Notes under the pieces: model-generated
What the model was told of the DNA's origin: nothing
The model's database searches: none
Seen by the model: only the letters and a program-made list of their open reading frames with translations
From: Allolobophora icterica
Lineage: Eukaryota; Annelida; Clitellata; Crassiclitellata; Lumbricidae
Length of the DNA: 64,000 nucleotides
Direction of reading: 5' to 3'
Assembly: GCA_963556255.1 (NCBI GenBank)
Contig: OY744610.1
Coordinates: forward strand, 59,594,349-59,658,348
Made by a program: the position numbers and the translations under genes
Shown here: one piece after another, positions 1 to 52,094 of the stretch
Layout: each line of letters starts with the position of its first letter
Numbering within the stretch: the stretch's first letter is position 1

Positions 1-80
1 GCTCCCTTTCGCATAGATTTGTGAAATGCGGATTAGCATAGGTGACAATTAGTTCGACAGGTATGACATTCTCGAGTTTT

Positions 81-330
81 TCACACCTGGATGCCTCCGG
101 CCGAAAGAAAAGCCCGAGGCAAACAAAACCTACCTGCAACGGGCTTGACTACGGGACTAACTATGGGACCATAGAGTAGCGCCGAAGACCACAGAGTCAT
201 TACATTAACAGCTGTTTTTTGTTTTGTTATTATATAGAGTAACTTGGAAGACCTTAGGTTCATTACATTAGCCACAGTAATTGTTCTGTGAATATGTTAT
301 TGTGTATTGACTAGAGTAATGGGTAATTAA
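81..330. other. non-coding AT-rich DNA with decayed ACCATAGAGT units
   Basis: Scattered ACCACAGAGTCATTACATT and ACCATAGAGT units, apparently the diverged edge of the 20-bp minisatellite that follows. No coding exon recognised in 1-350. Confidence 0.4.
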
Positions 331-344
331 TTTGCTAGGACCAC

Positions 345-475
345 AGATTCGTCAATTGGACCATAGAGTTGTTACATGGACCATAGAGTTTTTACATGGA
401 CCATAGAGTTGTTACATGGAACACAGAGTTGTTACATGGACCATAGAGTTGTTACATAGACCATAGAGTCACTTC
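345..475 (+). repeat. 20-bp minisatellite GTTACATGGACCATAGAGTT
   Basis: About six consecutive units with few changes. Confidence 0.8.
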
Positions 476-714
476 AATGAAGCGTTCCACTTATGTTCCT
501 CGTATTTAGGTGATTCACCGTTCGTTCCATCGTTACCTGTTACCTCTTCTCCAGCTTCCGTGGTCCAAGAGAGGAAAAGCGAAGAGGGAATCTGGCCTTC
601 GCATACGGAGGAAGACAGCAAAAGTAAGCAGCTTTTTATCCTTACCACACTTAACGCCGCCATTCTTCACGCCTCCATACTTATTTACCTTCTTGTGTAA
701 TGCAATATGGCAGT

Positions 715-955
715 GACATACTTAATGCCAGAATAATTAATACCAATATACTTAATACAATATACTTCATACAAAAATATACTTAAAACCAATACACTGT
801 ATTTAATACCACTGCACTATACTTAATACCAATATACTTAATACAAAACTATACTTAATAACAATACACTTAATACCAATTTACTTAATACCAAAAAACT
901 TAATACCAGTATACTTCATACCAGTATACTTAATACAAAAATATACTTTATCCTG
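715..955 (+). repeat. ACTTAATACCAATAT minisatellite (14-16 bp)
   Basis: Irregular units of ACTTAATACCAATAT and ACTTAATACAAAAATAT. The following 960-1830 region shows no recognised gene. Confidence 0.75.
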
Positions 956-1949
956 ACAATTCATGTAAGGATATTTATTACTGGTATCCGGATTGCTGCA
1001 ATACTTATTGGCTGTTCCGTACTTTTTTTGGTCATATATACTTAATACCAATAAAATTAGTGCCGTAACAACAGCTTACATATTGTGGTCATACTTGAGG
1101 CTGCAGGGATCCTGGAAAAGTCTGCCCTTAGAGAATCTATCTTGTTTGAGAATAAATTCGCTCTATGGAGATGATATGCTTAAAGAAAATCATATTCTAT
1201 CCCCTGGAGAAACTTTATTCTTTGAGAGATATTGGTTTAGATATGATAAGTTAAATTCGTTGGATTTTCTAACTTTATTGTAAAACTATTTAGTAGTTTT
1301 AAACTATATTAATGACATGAAGTTTGTGAGGGCAACTGAAAAAAGATACAGGGGAGACATCATTTAAGTCCTGGGAGACTCGGTTTTGGGAAACTTTATA
1401 TCATGACACCGTACTTAATGCAACCTATAAACTTTATTTGAACGTAATAATTGTTAAACTGGTGATTTGGTTAAACCGAACAGCGTATACGACCTTGGTA
1501 AACACTCGAATGAGCCGAACAGCCACGAAATCTTATTCATACAAAATCAACATCTGCCAATTAATCGTGGGTAGGGTGGAGTTTAGAGTTAGAATAACGC
1601 GAAGAACAGGTGTGGGGAATGATGTGCAGATTAAGCCTGCCAGTTGATTTAATAAACGTTATATAGTAGGCCAGGTGGGCCGGTCTTTTTTTGAGTGGGG
1701 GCGGTAACTGCAGTTGGTTGCAACAGGGATCTTTAGCTTTATGGAATAGTGTGGTGTTTGTGGTCTAGCCTGGAAAATTTTGTAGGGGGCTGGCTAGCTT
1801 AATTCTCTCCCATAGCAACCATGCATAGTGGGGTCTTTATTAAAGATGAAGGGAGAATATGCCGATGAGTGGGAAGGGTGTTTGTTCTGTAGGTGGAAGT
1901 GGAACATTCGAAAGATGTTCAACCTACATAACTCTGTCTGTCTGTCTAT

Positions 1950-2023
1950 ATGTGTCTGTATATCTGTCTGTATGTCTATTGTCTACCTGTGTCTGTGTCT
2001 GTCATGCTCTTTCTATCTGTTCT

Positions 2024-2109
<86 letters not shown>

Positions 2110-2200
2110 TCTCTCTCTCTGTCTCTCTGTCTGTCTCTCTCTTTGTGTCTGTGTCTCTGTGTCTCTGTATGTGCTTGTGCCTGTCTGTGTGTCTGTTTGT
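1950..2200 (+). repeat. GT microsatellite with TCTG flanks
   Basis: GT run at about 2028-2108 flanked by TCTG/TGTC-rich DNA; open frames here are translations of the repeat. Confidence 0.9.
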
Positions 2201-2450
2201 CTATCTCTCGAATTATTATTCGACATTAACATTCCTACTAATTATGCAGGCTAATTAGGGGACAGGTGTGTGTGTGAGGTAAAAACACTCGTGCTTACGG
2301 ATCACCTGAAGTCTATTCACTCTTCATAATGGTACATTTTAAAGGATTTGGAAGCTTCTGATTTTGTGTGTGTATGTGTTTAGGCTTATGTATATGTCTA
2401 TGTGTATGTGTATGTTTGTGTGCGTCTTTATGCATGCGTGTGTGTTATTA

Positions 2451-2612
2451 TTTGGCATTTATTAAGCGCCACTATCTAATGACGAAGCATCAATCAATGG
2501 CACTGAGCAATTGTGAATGAAGGACTCGCTCAAGGTCCCTGCACGTTAACCGTCTAAGAAAAAGATGGTCGAACCCATGCTGTATGCGTTACAAGACAAG
2601 CGCTCTAAAGAA
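2451..2612 (-). mobile_element. tRNA-derived SINE, aged
   Basis: The plus strand shows the reversed tail ATTTATTAAGCGCCACTATC, middle GAGCAATTGTGAATGAAGGA and head CTTGTCTTGTAACGC-like (reversed). Several changes against the 47.35-kb copy. Confidence 0.6.
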
Positions 2613-2735
2613 TTGAATACCTGATTGGGAACCTGTCTCTACCATGGACCCACAATTTTTTATATATAGATTCAAGACCTTCTTAAGTACAACAGTCTAC
2701 GAGCTAGAAGCAAGACCTATTAGTCAACCATTGTA

Positions 2736-3130
2736 TCCTAGCTTATATAGCATCGATCGACACCGTTTTAAAGGTGTCTAAGGCGACCGCTCTAATCAAT
2801 CGACTATCGTGCACCAAAATTTATTGAACACTTTTACTGTCCTATGCTTATACATAGCATCGGTTGACACCGTTTTAAAGGTGTCTAAAGTGAGCGCTCT
2901 AAGCAACCGGCTATCGATTTCTTAAAACTATTAAAATGCCTCCCGTGGCTTATACTTATATATAGCATCGCTTAATACAGTTTTAAAGGTGTCTAAGACG
3001 AACGCTCTAATCTATTGTCTATGTTCCAATGCATTAAACGACGTCGAGTGTCTTATGCTTATATAGCATCGTTTGGCACCGTTTTAAAGGTGTCTAAGAC
3101 GAGCGCTCTAATCAATTGGCTACTGTGCCC
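2736..3130 (-). repeat. four tandem SINE-like units of about 110 bp
   Basis: Four units on the minus strand, each with a tRNA-like start (ATAGTCGATTGATTAGAGCG), the hairpin GACACCTTTAAAACGGTGTC and GATGCTATATA. The same unit is repeated on the plus strand at 10350-11050, 11640-11730 and 13785-14290. A box A-like motif is present, but there is no box B in most units. Confidence 0.7.
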
Positions 3131-3429
3131 TAAGTGTGTATACGTATGTGTGTACATGTTTGTGTGTAAGTAAGTGTGTTTTAAGGAATATCTGCAGCTG
3201 GACTAAGATGACGGCGCTATAGAAAGTCTCTCGGTGAAGTCAGAGTACCGCAGAGTCACTTGACGTGATCGTAGTGATAGGTAATCTTGGGAGGACTCGT
3301 TCAAGTGGTCGTTGTGCGTCCACCAGATCCTGATGGATGATGATGTCCGGCTGTTTGCCCTCTCCATCCGTCACATCCCTTCCGTGGAGTTGTTGACTTC
3401 CTAATTGGTGGCACACACTCCAAACTGAC

Positions 3430-3469
3430 GTCACTCATCATCATTATCATTGTCGTCGCGTCGTCATCA

Positions 3470-3508
<39 letters not shown>

Positions 3509-3740
3509 TCATGATCGCCATCGTCATCATCATCATCACCATCACCATCACCATAATCATCACCATCATCGTCATCACTATCAGGGTTGTCGTCATCATC
3601 ATCATCAGCGTCGTCGTCAATGTCGTCATCATCATAATCGTTGTTATAGTCGTAATCATCATAATCGTGATTATCGTCGTCATCGTCATAATCATCATTG
3701 TTGTCTTCATCATGATCATCATCTTCGTCGTCGTCGACTT
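3430..3740 (+). repeat. GTC/ATC trinucleotide array
   Basis: Mixed GTC and ATC triplets over about 300 bp, giving Asp- and His-rich false frames. Confidence 0.9.
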
Positions 3741-3965
3741 CTTCTTTTGAAAGAGAGAGATGAAATTTTGTTTGCACGTAGAAGATGCCTGTAGATTCTT
3801 AAGAAGGTCTCTCTATCTTGGGGTTCTTTTGCCTTGAACGGCAACTCGAATATCTTGATCCTACATCACGTGCACGAAACCATTGCCTCTGCCAGTCAAC
3901 AGAGGGAGATAGTGTGCGTTTGTTTAGGACACGTGTTTGTGTGGCTGTCGTTAGGCATTTAGGTT

Positions 3966-3975
3966 TTGTATGTAC

Positions 3976-4006
<31 letters not shown>

Positions 4007-4172
4007 TGTATGTATGTATGTATGTATGTATGTATGTATGTATGTATGTATGTATGTATGTATGTATGTATGCATGCATGCATGTATGTATGTGTGTGTG
4101 TGTATGTATGTATGTTTGTATGTATGTATGTATGTATGTATGTATGTATGTATGTATGTATGTATGTATGTA
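3966..4172 (+). repeat. TATG microsatellite
   Basis: About 200 bp of GTAT units with a short TGCA/GTGT interruption. It abuts the truncated L2-like LINE. Confidence 0.9.
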
Positions 4173-4175
4173 CGT

Positions 4176-4800
4176 TCCTGTTTCTATCATCTGAGGCGTT
4201 TGAGGGCTGTAAGAAGATCAGTTTCTCCTTCAGTGTTTACTACTATGGTCCATGCCTTCATTTGCTGGCGCATTGACTATTGCAATTCATTGTTTGCTGG
4301 GCTCCCTAAAGTGCGCCTTTCATCTCTGCAGTCTGTTCTGAATGCGGCTGCCAGGCTCATTGCCCGTTTTCCTCGCTTCTCTCACATAACTACCTTTATG
4401 ACTGATGTACTTCACTGGCTTCCTGTTGCTTCCCGCATCCAATACAAGGTTCTTCTCCTGGTCTCTAGGACTCAACTGGGAAAAGCTCCTAAATACCTCT
4501 GTGACCTAATGCGCAAACCTCTATCTGCTCTGTCTTCCCGCCCTCTTCGGTCTGCTGACCGCCTTGATCTGCTTGTCCCTCGTGCAAGGACTTCGATGGC
4601 TCAGCATCGTGCGTTTGCCATCCTTGGCCCTTCCCTTTGGAATGACCTGCCCCCCTCTCTCCGTAGCAAGATTTTGCTTGGGATCTCGCCTTCTTCTCTC
4701 CGCTGCTTAAAGACCTTTCTTTTCCCTCGGGGCTGACACGCTGGGAGCGCCTCTGAATAGTCTATGCTGTGAGAGGCGCTTTATAAATAATTATATAAGA
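4176..4800 (+). mobile_element. L2/CR1-like LINE, 3' end of reverse-transcriptase ORF
   Basis: Open to TGA at 4734-4736. It encodes FYHLRRLRAVRRS, CWRIDYCNSLFAGLPK, LQSVLNAAARLIARFPR, FMTDVLHWLPVASRIQYK, RSADRLDLLVPRARTSMAQH and LWNDLPPSLRSK, the C-terminal block found in L2/CR1-type elements. The 3' UTR ends GAGAGGCGCTTTATAAATAA. Its 5' part is missing; it abuts a TATG microsatellite. Confidence 0.85.
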
Positions 4801-4869
4801 TATAGATAAGATAAGATGTATGTATGTATGTATTTATGCGTGTATGTATGTATGTAGGTAGGTATGTAC

Positions 4870-5690
4870 CTTTTCTTACCTTACCTTAGCCCAGTTTACT
4901 TTAACTTACCTTGGCTTACCTAAGTTTACCAAATCTTACTCCTCCCTATCTTGCCTCACCTTTAATTAGTTTGCATTGTCTTACCTTACCTCACCTTAAT
5001 CTATTACCTTACCTTAAATATCTGACATTACCTTACCTTCAGCATCTTACCCTACCTTAAATTCTTACCTGATCTTACCTCAAATATCTTACCTTACCTT
5101 AAATATCTTACCTTGCCCTAATTATCTTACCTTGCCTTAAATATCTTACCTTAACACCTTTAATATCTTGCCTTACCTTATATATCTTACCTTAACACCC
5201 TAGATATCTTACTTTACCTTAAATATCTTACCTTGCCATAAATATCTTACCTTACCTTAAATATCTTACATTAACACCTTAGATATCTTACTTTACCTTA
5301 AATATCTTACCTTGCCTTAAATATCTTACCTTAACACCTTTAATATCTTGCCTTACCTTAAATATCTTACCTTAACACCTTAGATATCTTACTTTACCTT
5401 AAACATCTTACCTTGCCTTAAATATCTTACCTTACCTTAAATATCTTACCTTACCTTAAATATCTATCCTTACCTTAAATATCTTACCTTGACACCTTAG
5501 ATATCTTACTTTACCTTAAACATCTTACCTTGCCTTAAATATCTTACCTTACCTTAAATATCTTACCTTGCCCTAAATATCTTACCTTACCTTAAATATC
5601 TTACCTTATATTCAGTATCTTACCTTTACCTTAAATTTCTTACCTTATCTTACCTTGAACACTTTTCCTTACCTTATCGTATATTGTCAT
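4870..5690 (+). repeat. 14-bp minisatellite with higher-order structure (CTTACCTTAAATAT)
   Basis: About 800 bp of CTTACCTTAAATAT variants (CTTGCC, CTTAACACCTTAGATAT). The variant order CTTAACACCTTAGATATCTT followed by CTTTACCTTAAATATC recurs several times (for example near 5200, 5275, 5375 and 5490), showing that blocks and not only single units were duplicated. Confidence 0.85.
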
Positions 5691-5699
5691 GGCTTGCCA

Positions 5700-6328
5700 C
5701 TGAAAACGTGGCTGCATATATTAGACTTTTTAACTGATTAAAAAACGTAATCATTTTAATGAGAGCGACCGATTCGTCTCATCCGATTCTAATCAAGAGT
5801 AGGATTTTTCATGCCATTGTTAATGTGATGGAGCTTCTCTGCCTGCATTTTCTGTGCTCTTAATGACAAACCACATATGACCTTAATGGCAAATCTACCT
5901 TTGCAATGCTTCATAATGAGCTTGTGATTAATTGGGCCGCATTCAGAATGAAACCTCGATCAACGTTCCCGACCAACGTACCACGGAATTCGAGTTAATA
6001 TCAATAATAATTACGGGCTAATTCTGTGGTCTCGGGGTAGTATTAATGGTCTTGGTGTTGGTCTCAGTTGAGGTCTCAGTTGAGGGCTTAGTTGAGGTCT
6101 TGGTGGTGGTCTTGAAGGGGTGGTGATTGTGATGAATTATGTGTTGACGGTCTTGATGGTGGTGTTATTAGTCAAATTGTTAATGGTGTTGTTGGTGTTT
6201 TTGTTATTGATCCTGTTAGTGGTCTTGTTAGTGGTCTTGATGATAGTCTTGGTGGTATTTCCTGTACTCTTAGTATATAAACGAAGTGACTTTTGCATTC
6301 AGTTTGTGTTTTGCTTATTCGTCACCAG
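5700..6328. other. non-coding stretch before the first recognised eya exon
   Basis: 5700-6000 is unique-looking AT-rich DNA with no exon I can support; 6010-6270 is a GGTCTTGGTGTTGGTC-type low-complexity repeat that gives a false Leu/Val-rich frame. Confidence 0.5.
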
Positions 6329-31311
<24,983 letters not shown>

Positions 31312-31314
<3 letters not shown>

Positions 31315-31598
31315 ACAGCTGTCTTTGTAGAGCCATCCCTGAACATCCATCTCTAAACAGCCATCCTTGAACAGCCATCCTTGAACAGCCATCCTTGAAT
31401 AGCATCCATGAACAGCCATGGCTGAACAGCCATCCATAAACAGCCATCTTTGAACAGCCATCTCTGAACAGCCATCCCTGAATAACCATATCTGAACAGC
31501 CATCTTTGAACAGCCATCCATGAATGACCATCTCTGAGCAGCCATCTCTGAACAGCCATCTCTGAGCAGCCATCCTTGAACAGCCATCTCTGAACTGT
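31312..31598 (+). repeat. 15-bp minisatellite TGAACAGCCATCTC beginning at the eya stop codon
   Basis: About nineteen units of GAACAGCCATCTCT/CCTT. The first TGAACAG includes the stop TGA. It forms the start of the eya 3' UTR. Confidence 0.85.
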
Positions 31599-31799
31599 CG
31601 AGACCTTGGGAGATTGTCGAAGACAAGTAATGAAGTTGAAACGTGTACTGTGAAATGACTTCAACTCAGGAATGATAATTTGGTATTAATGTGTTATTAC
31701 AGAATAATTACAGAAATCGATTGTAAATGCCCCTATTGAACAATCTTCCCCACCTCAGAATCTGATACTTCATCAGTTATATGTGCTCTAAATCAGTGG

Positions 31800-32135
31800 T
31801 TGAGGATAACCTCAAAACTTGGGGTGACTTCAGAATCGAGACTGAATGTGACCCAAAGATCTAGGTAAACCAGACTGTATGGTTGTTGGTGACCTTAAGA
31901 TCTCAAGTGACCTCAAAACTGAAGTTGTATTTAATCTCAAGATTTGGGTTAACCCGATTGTGGGTGACCTCAAGATCTGGCTTGACCTCAACGTTGAGGT
32001 TTGGGGTGACCTGAAGACCCAGGGTGACCAGAACCGAGGTTGTATTCGATCCCTAAGATCTGGGTTAACCCGATTACAGAGTTGCAGGTGACCTCAAGAT
32101 CTGGGTTGACCTCTAAATCGAGGTTGTTATGAAAA
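31800..32135 (+). repeat. GTGACCTCAAGATCTGGGTT minisatellite
   Basis: Diverged units of about 24-30 bp; the same unit reappears at 33420-33740 and 33780-34150. Confidence 0.7.
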
Positions 32136-32559
32136 TTATGTGTGACAGGACGTTGTTAACAAACGTAAAACGTGCGTTACTGTGCTTCAGATTCTAGATT
32201 ATTTACCTTTGGACAACAATTCTGAGGAAAATTTAGTTGAGAAATGTAATGAAATCTGTTACCTTTGCCGATTTTTAACTTTGTTGATGTAATTCGAGCC
32301 TCGGTAATCGGAAATTTGTCAAGGTTCTGTGTTGTGTTAAGGTCCATGAGAAAGATATTGGAGGGACTTCAGGCTTTCCAACTGAACTTGTTTTATCATA
32401 ATAAGACATTTTACATAGCACCGTAGCAGAGTCGAGATGAAAAGCAATGCGCCGTACTTGAATTAAGCAATTAGTGACAGTCATATGATAGTCTAAAAAA
32501 TGGGTCTTGAGCTTTTAGGTGGAGCACTTTTCCTTAGACAATCACCCAAGTCGTTTTTC

Positions 32560-32960
32560 AAAGTCGTATAAATGGTTTGTTTGTGTACATAGGGTAAGTT
32601 AAAAAGCCCAATTACTTTGCTTATAGTTAATTTAAAAACCCGTTTCTGTGTCTGTAGGTAAAGTATATAAGTCAAATTACATTGCTTATGGATAAGTTAA
32701 GAAATACAATTACTGTGCTTATGGATAGGTCAAAAAGTCCTGTGGATTGTGTGTTAAAGATCCCAATTACTTTAAGTTTAAAAGCCCAATAACTTTAATT
32801 ATGGGTACGTTTAGAAGCTCAATTACTTTAGTTATGGGTAAGTTAAAAAGTTCAATTACTATAATTATGGGTAAGTTAAAAAGCCCAATTGCTTTGCTTG
32901 TGAATTGGTTGAAAAAAGCCCAAATAAATGATGTGGTTTTAACACTGGAAATCTCGTAAC
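32560..32960 (+). repeat. about 35-bp minisatellite AAAAGCCCAATTACTTTG
   Basis: Units of GGTAAGTTAAAAAGCCCAAT plus TACTTTGCTTAT, about ten copies. Confidence 0.75.
32923..32928 (+). promoter_or_regulatory. candidate polyadenylation signal for eya
   Basis: AATAAA about 1.6 kb after the eya stop, the first canonical hexamer I noticed downstream. It is AT-rich DNA inside a minisatellite, so this may be chance; there is no supporting GT-rich element that I can point to. Confidence 0.2.
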
Positions 32961-33419
32961 ATTGCAGCCCAAGTAATTATAGTGTATTTTACAGTGTTCT
33001 TTTTTCTAGCGCTGTGTAACTTACTGCCAGTTTTATTCACGGACCTTGCTAAGGTTCCTCGTCTAACTACTGAGTTCTGCACTGTATGGAAGTTCTCTTG
33101 TAGAAGTTGATGTGTTTTTTTTGTGTCGGATATTCAGGACTTTAATTGCGCGAAGAGAACTAACGTCTTTGAAAATTGCAGTTGGAAGTATAAATTATTT
33201 TGATATGATTTCCAAAATGACAATTTTAAGATGTGGTGTAAATACGAATCGATGGAAACTCGTTAAGTTGTATATTATTGTAAATTAACATTTGCGTTTT
33301 AGATTACTGTAGTAGGTTTCTGTGTTTGTAGTTGGTTTGCAACACTGACCAATGTCAACCTAGTCGTTTTCGCAGAATACAATCTTACTTACTGAAATCG
33401 TGAACAGTTTTCTGATGAT

Positions 33420-34160
33420 CTGGTGGCACCTCAAAATCGTGGTGACCTCAAGATCTGGGTTAACCTCGAACTGTGGTTACATATGTGACTTTAGGATCTG
33501 GCTAGTCCTCAGCATTATGGCTGTGGGTAACCGGGTGACCTTTTGATGCAGGTTGTGTTTGACCTCAGTATCTGGGTTAACCCGATTGCAGGGTTGTAGA
33601 TGACCTTAACATCTGGGTTAACCTTGATATCGAGGTTTTACATGATATCAGAATGTAGGTTAGCCTTAAATCGAGGTTGTAGGTAACCTGGAGATCTGGG
33701 TTGCCTTTAAATATGGGTTGTAGTTTTTTCAGAATCTGGGTTGACCATAATATCTGAATTTTGTGGAAGACCTGGGATCGGAGTTAACGTTAAATCCAGA
33801 TTGTATATGACCTCAAAATCCAGATTGTATATGACCTCAAAATCTAGATTGTATGTGACCTCAAAATCCAGATTGTATATGACCTCAAAATCCAGATTGT
33901 ATATGACCTCAAAATCTAGATTGTATGTGACCTCAAAATCCAGTTTGCACATGACCTCAAAATCCAGATTGTATGTGACCTCAAAATCCAGATTGCACAT
34001 GATTTCAAAATCCAGATTGCACATGATTTCAAAATCCAGATTGCACATGACCTTAAAATCCAGATTGCACATGATTTCAAAATCCAGATTGTGTCTGACC
34101 TCAAAATGCAGATTGTATGGGACCTCTAAACCTAGATTGGCCATGATACTCGGGTTATGG
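33420..34160 (+). repeat. 24-bp minisatellite GACCTCAAAATCCAGATTGT
   Basis: A diverged part (33420-33740) and a homogenised 24-bp part (33790-34150) with about fifteen units. Both strands give regular repeating false frames. 34160-34520 has no gene. Confidence 0.85.
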
Positions 34161-34524
34161 ATTGTGGATGACTTCGTTTAAAAACAAACCCATCTTTTTC
34201 TGCGAAAAGACAATGGCGTTTGTGATTCTTTGGAATCAATTTTTTTCAAGAGATCAGTTTTTATTTATTTATTCACAATCATGGATTAACAAATATTTTA
34301 CAAATAATCTCGAAATCACAGCTTTCTTCAAAAAGGATCAGTCACACCCGATCCGACAAACATCTTGTAACACAATTGATGCAATTATGGTTAATTACGA
34401 TTCACAACTAACTATTTAATCGATACTTTGGTAATAGCAGAGAAAACGAAATTTCCCTTCAAGTCATTGCAGCCACGTCTCGGACTAAGCTCGCTGCGTG
34501 CTTCATAGGTTTATCATAATAGCA

Positions 34525-34680
34525 GGAATAGCAATAGTGGTGGTTGTAGTATTAGTAGTGGTAGTAGTATTAGTAGTGGTAGTAGTAGTGGTAGTAGTAG
34601 TAGCATGCAGTAGTGGAAATAGTAGTGGTGGTAGTAGCAGCAGTAGTAGTTATTTGTACAGTACCTGTAGTACTAGTAGC
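34525..34680 (+). repeat. AGT/GGT trinucleotide array
   Basis: GTAGTAGTAGTGG-type DNA; a second patch lies at 34895-34980 beyond an inserted SINE. Confidence 0.75.
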
Positions 34681-34701
34681 TGTACATTTTTAGTGTTACT
34701 A

Positions 34702-34880
34702 CGCATTTATTAAGCGCCTCTATGTAATGACCAAGTATCAATCGATGGCGCTGAGCAATTGTGAGTGAAGGACTTGCTTAAGGTCCCTACACAGTAACCG
34801 TCTCAGAGGAGAAGACAATCAAACCCATACTCAGCGTTAATAGGGTAGCCTTACCAATCCGCTACCGTGTCCCACATGTT
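34702..34880 (-). mobile_element. tRNA-derived SINE
   Basis: Minus strand: GGGACACGGTAGCGGATTGG, ATGGGTTTGATTGTC, AAGCAAGTCCTTCACTCACA, ATTGCTCAGCGCCATCGATT and AGAGGCGCTTAATAAATGCG. Sits between the convergent genes. Confidence 0.7.
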
Positions 34881-34984
34881 GTAGTATCAGTAGGCCTAGT
34901 ATTAGTAGTAGTAGTGGTGGTGGTGGTAGTATTAGTAGCAGTACGAGTAGCAGCAGCAGTGTTAGGTCTAGTAGTAGTAAAAAC

Positions 34985-36110
34985 TGAAATTAATCAAACT
35001 ATTGTTAATTATAACTTGGTATTAACATAAACAGTTGGAAATGTTAACAAATCAGATTTCAAGTGGAAATTAACAACTCAAGTTCTTCCATCATTGGCTT
35101 CAAGTGATTCGTACATTAGGCACGTGTGGGTTAATTTCTTGCTTTATATCGCTGCACAAAAACACAGGCAACACATTACGGTTTTAAATACAACTCTAAC
35201 AACTGTAATTACTGCTGTAATTATAATTGTAATCCTAGTAGTTTAACGACTTCTGTGTCTTTCATTGCCGTTCATCCGTTAATTGTTCTGTTTAACGACG
35301 CTGTGTCGTAACAAATATGATAGCGTCGCCCTCCTCTTTCGTCCTCGGTGGGACTGGCACTACTAGAATACAGACTGTAGCGGAGTTAGGGCCATTGGTG
35401 TATACCTTAGACTTGCCATTACCATGTCAACGAAGAGAACTGATAAAACTATTTATCACGCGCATTCTAAGAATATATATTTTTGGTAGAACGCGTTTTT
35501 AGGGTGTGTAAGAAAATCACTTTATTATCTGATGTTTGACGACACCTGTGGCTGTCAGGCCCGTTGACGTCGACCGTATGTATATACCGTATACCTCATG
35601 TCCCAAGCGTAATCTTTATTCAATCTAGTCGCGGGACACTGATAAATATATATTATCGGCTAAAATCGTTGTTAGGGTGTGCGAGAAAAAGCATTTTGTT
35701 ATCTAGTGTTCAGCGACATCTGTGGCCGACAGAGCATTTCGCATCGATTATGCCACTGTGTCACCAGAAAAGGGATTACTCTAAACTAACTATTGATTGG
35801 CTAATTAATTGTTCACGACGCTGTGTCACAACAGAGATGATTATCACCGCCCACTATCGGACGCCGTTGACGTAGTTGGAAAGCGTTTTAAGGGTGTGTA
35901 AGAAAAGCACACGAATATTTCCAGCATTTAGCGACATCTGTGGATGACACGGCCGTTACCCTTGTATGCTGTCTATTCCATTAGTTCGGATTTAATACCT
36001 TACGCGAACATTAGCTATGTACATGTATGTATATAAATATATTATATGCTTATCTATGTACATTTACACAATGCCTTTCTAGGCGATGGAAATTGGCTAT
36101 GGGAACACGG
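34985..36110. other. intergenic DNA between the convergent genes
   Basis: Contains dispersed-repeat pieces with GTGTGTAAGAAAAGCAC (three times: about 35505, 35678, 35893) each followed by a CAGCGACATCTGTGG-like block, so at least three related units lie here. No exon recognised. Confidence 0.55.
35615..35620 (-). promoter_or_regulatory. candidate polyadenylation signal for alk
   Basis: AATAAA on the minus strand, about 1.1 kb beyond the alk stop and the first hexamer I noticed in that direction. Not otherwise supported. Confidence 0.2.
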
Positions 36111-36114
36111 ATGA

Positions 36115-36560
36115 ATGGATAGATGGATGGATGGATGGATGGATGGATGGATGGATGGATGAAAGCTGAATGGGTGGATGGATGTATGGTTGAGCGAGCT
36201 TGATGGATGGATGGATGGATGGATGAAGTAATGGATGGATTAATGGATGGATGAATGAATGGATCGATGGATGGATGGGTGACTTGGTGGGTGGGTGGTT
36301 GGATATATACATAATTTTATACATATATACACATTCATGCATGCATACATATGTACACAATACATATGTACACATACATACATAAATGCACATTCGTATA
36401 TAAATACATACACACACATACATATGTACATACATACAAATGCAGACACACATACATACGTATACACATACAAATGCATACACACATACAAGCGTACATA
36501 CATACAAATGCATACACACATACATACCAGCAAAGATACATACAAACACATGCATACATA
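36115..36560 (+). repeat. GGAT and ACAT microsatellites
   Basis: GGAT units at 36115-36300 and ACATACATAC-type units at 36305-36560, just beyond the alk stop codon (in its 3' UTR or flank). Confidence 0.85.
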
Positions 36561-36707
36561 TCAGGCATTTTAGTGTTGTGGGCCACATTTGTCTACTTTA
36601 GCAAACGTTCTTCTCTAGGGCTAGGCCACACTCGACCGTCCTTAAAATACCAGACACTTTCTTGGCGCGGCCACGTTAATGTCTGCTGTCATCGGAGCTT
36701 CCTCCCA

Positions 36708-52022
<15,315 letters not shown>

Positions 52023-52094
52023 CTGAAATTGGAAATGAATATTATGCGGTAGGGAAGGTGTCTGCTAATAGCGTGTCTCAAGTGGGCGCTCAGA

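Noticed and set aside
345..475. CRISPR-like direct repeats
   Set aside because: Head-to-tail minisatellite without unique spacers in an animal genome; the same applies to all other tandem arrays here.
1828..2258. Open frames rich in Val-Cys or Thr-His over GT/CA arrays (also 9068-10021, 21203-21981, 47504-48023)
   Set aside because: They are translations of dinucleotide repeats, open in several frames and both strands, without any conserved domain.
3301..3794. Asp-rich and His/Arg-rich frames over the GTC/ATC array
   Set aside because: Repeat translation; composition follows the triplet in each frame.
33707..34181. Regular frames with LDFEVMYN and KSRLYMTS repeats
   Set aside because: Translation of the 24-bp minisatellite; both strands are open.
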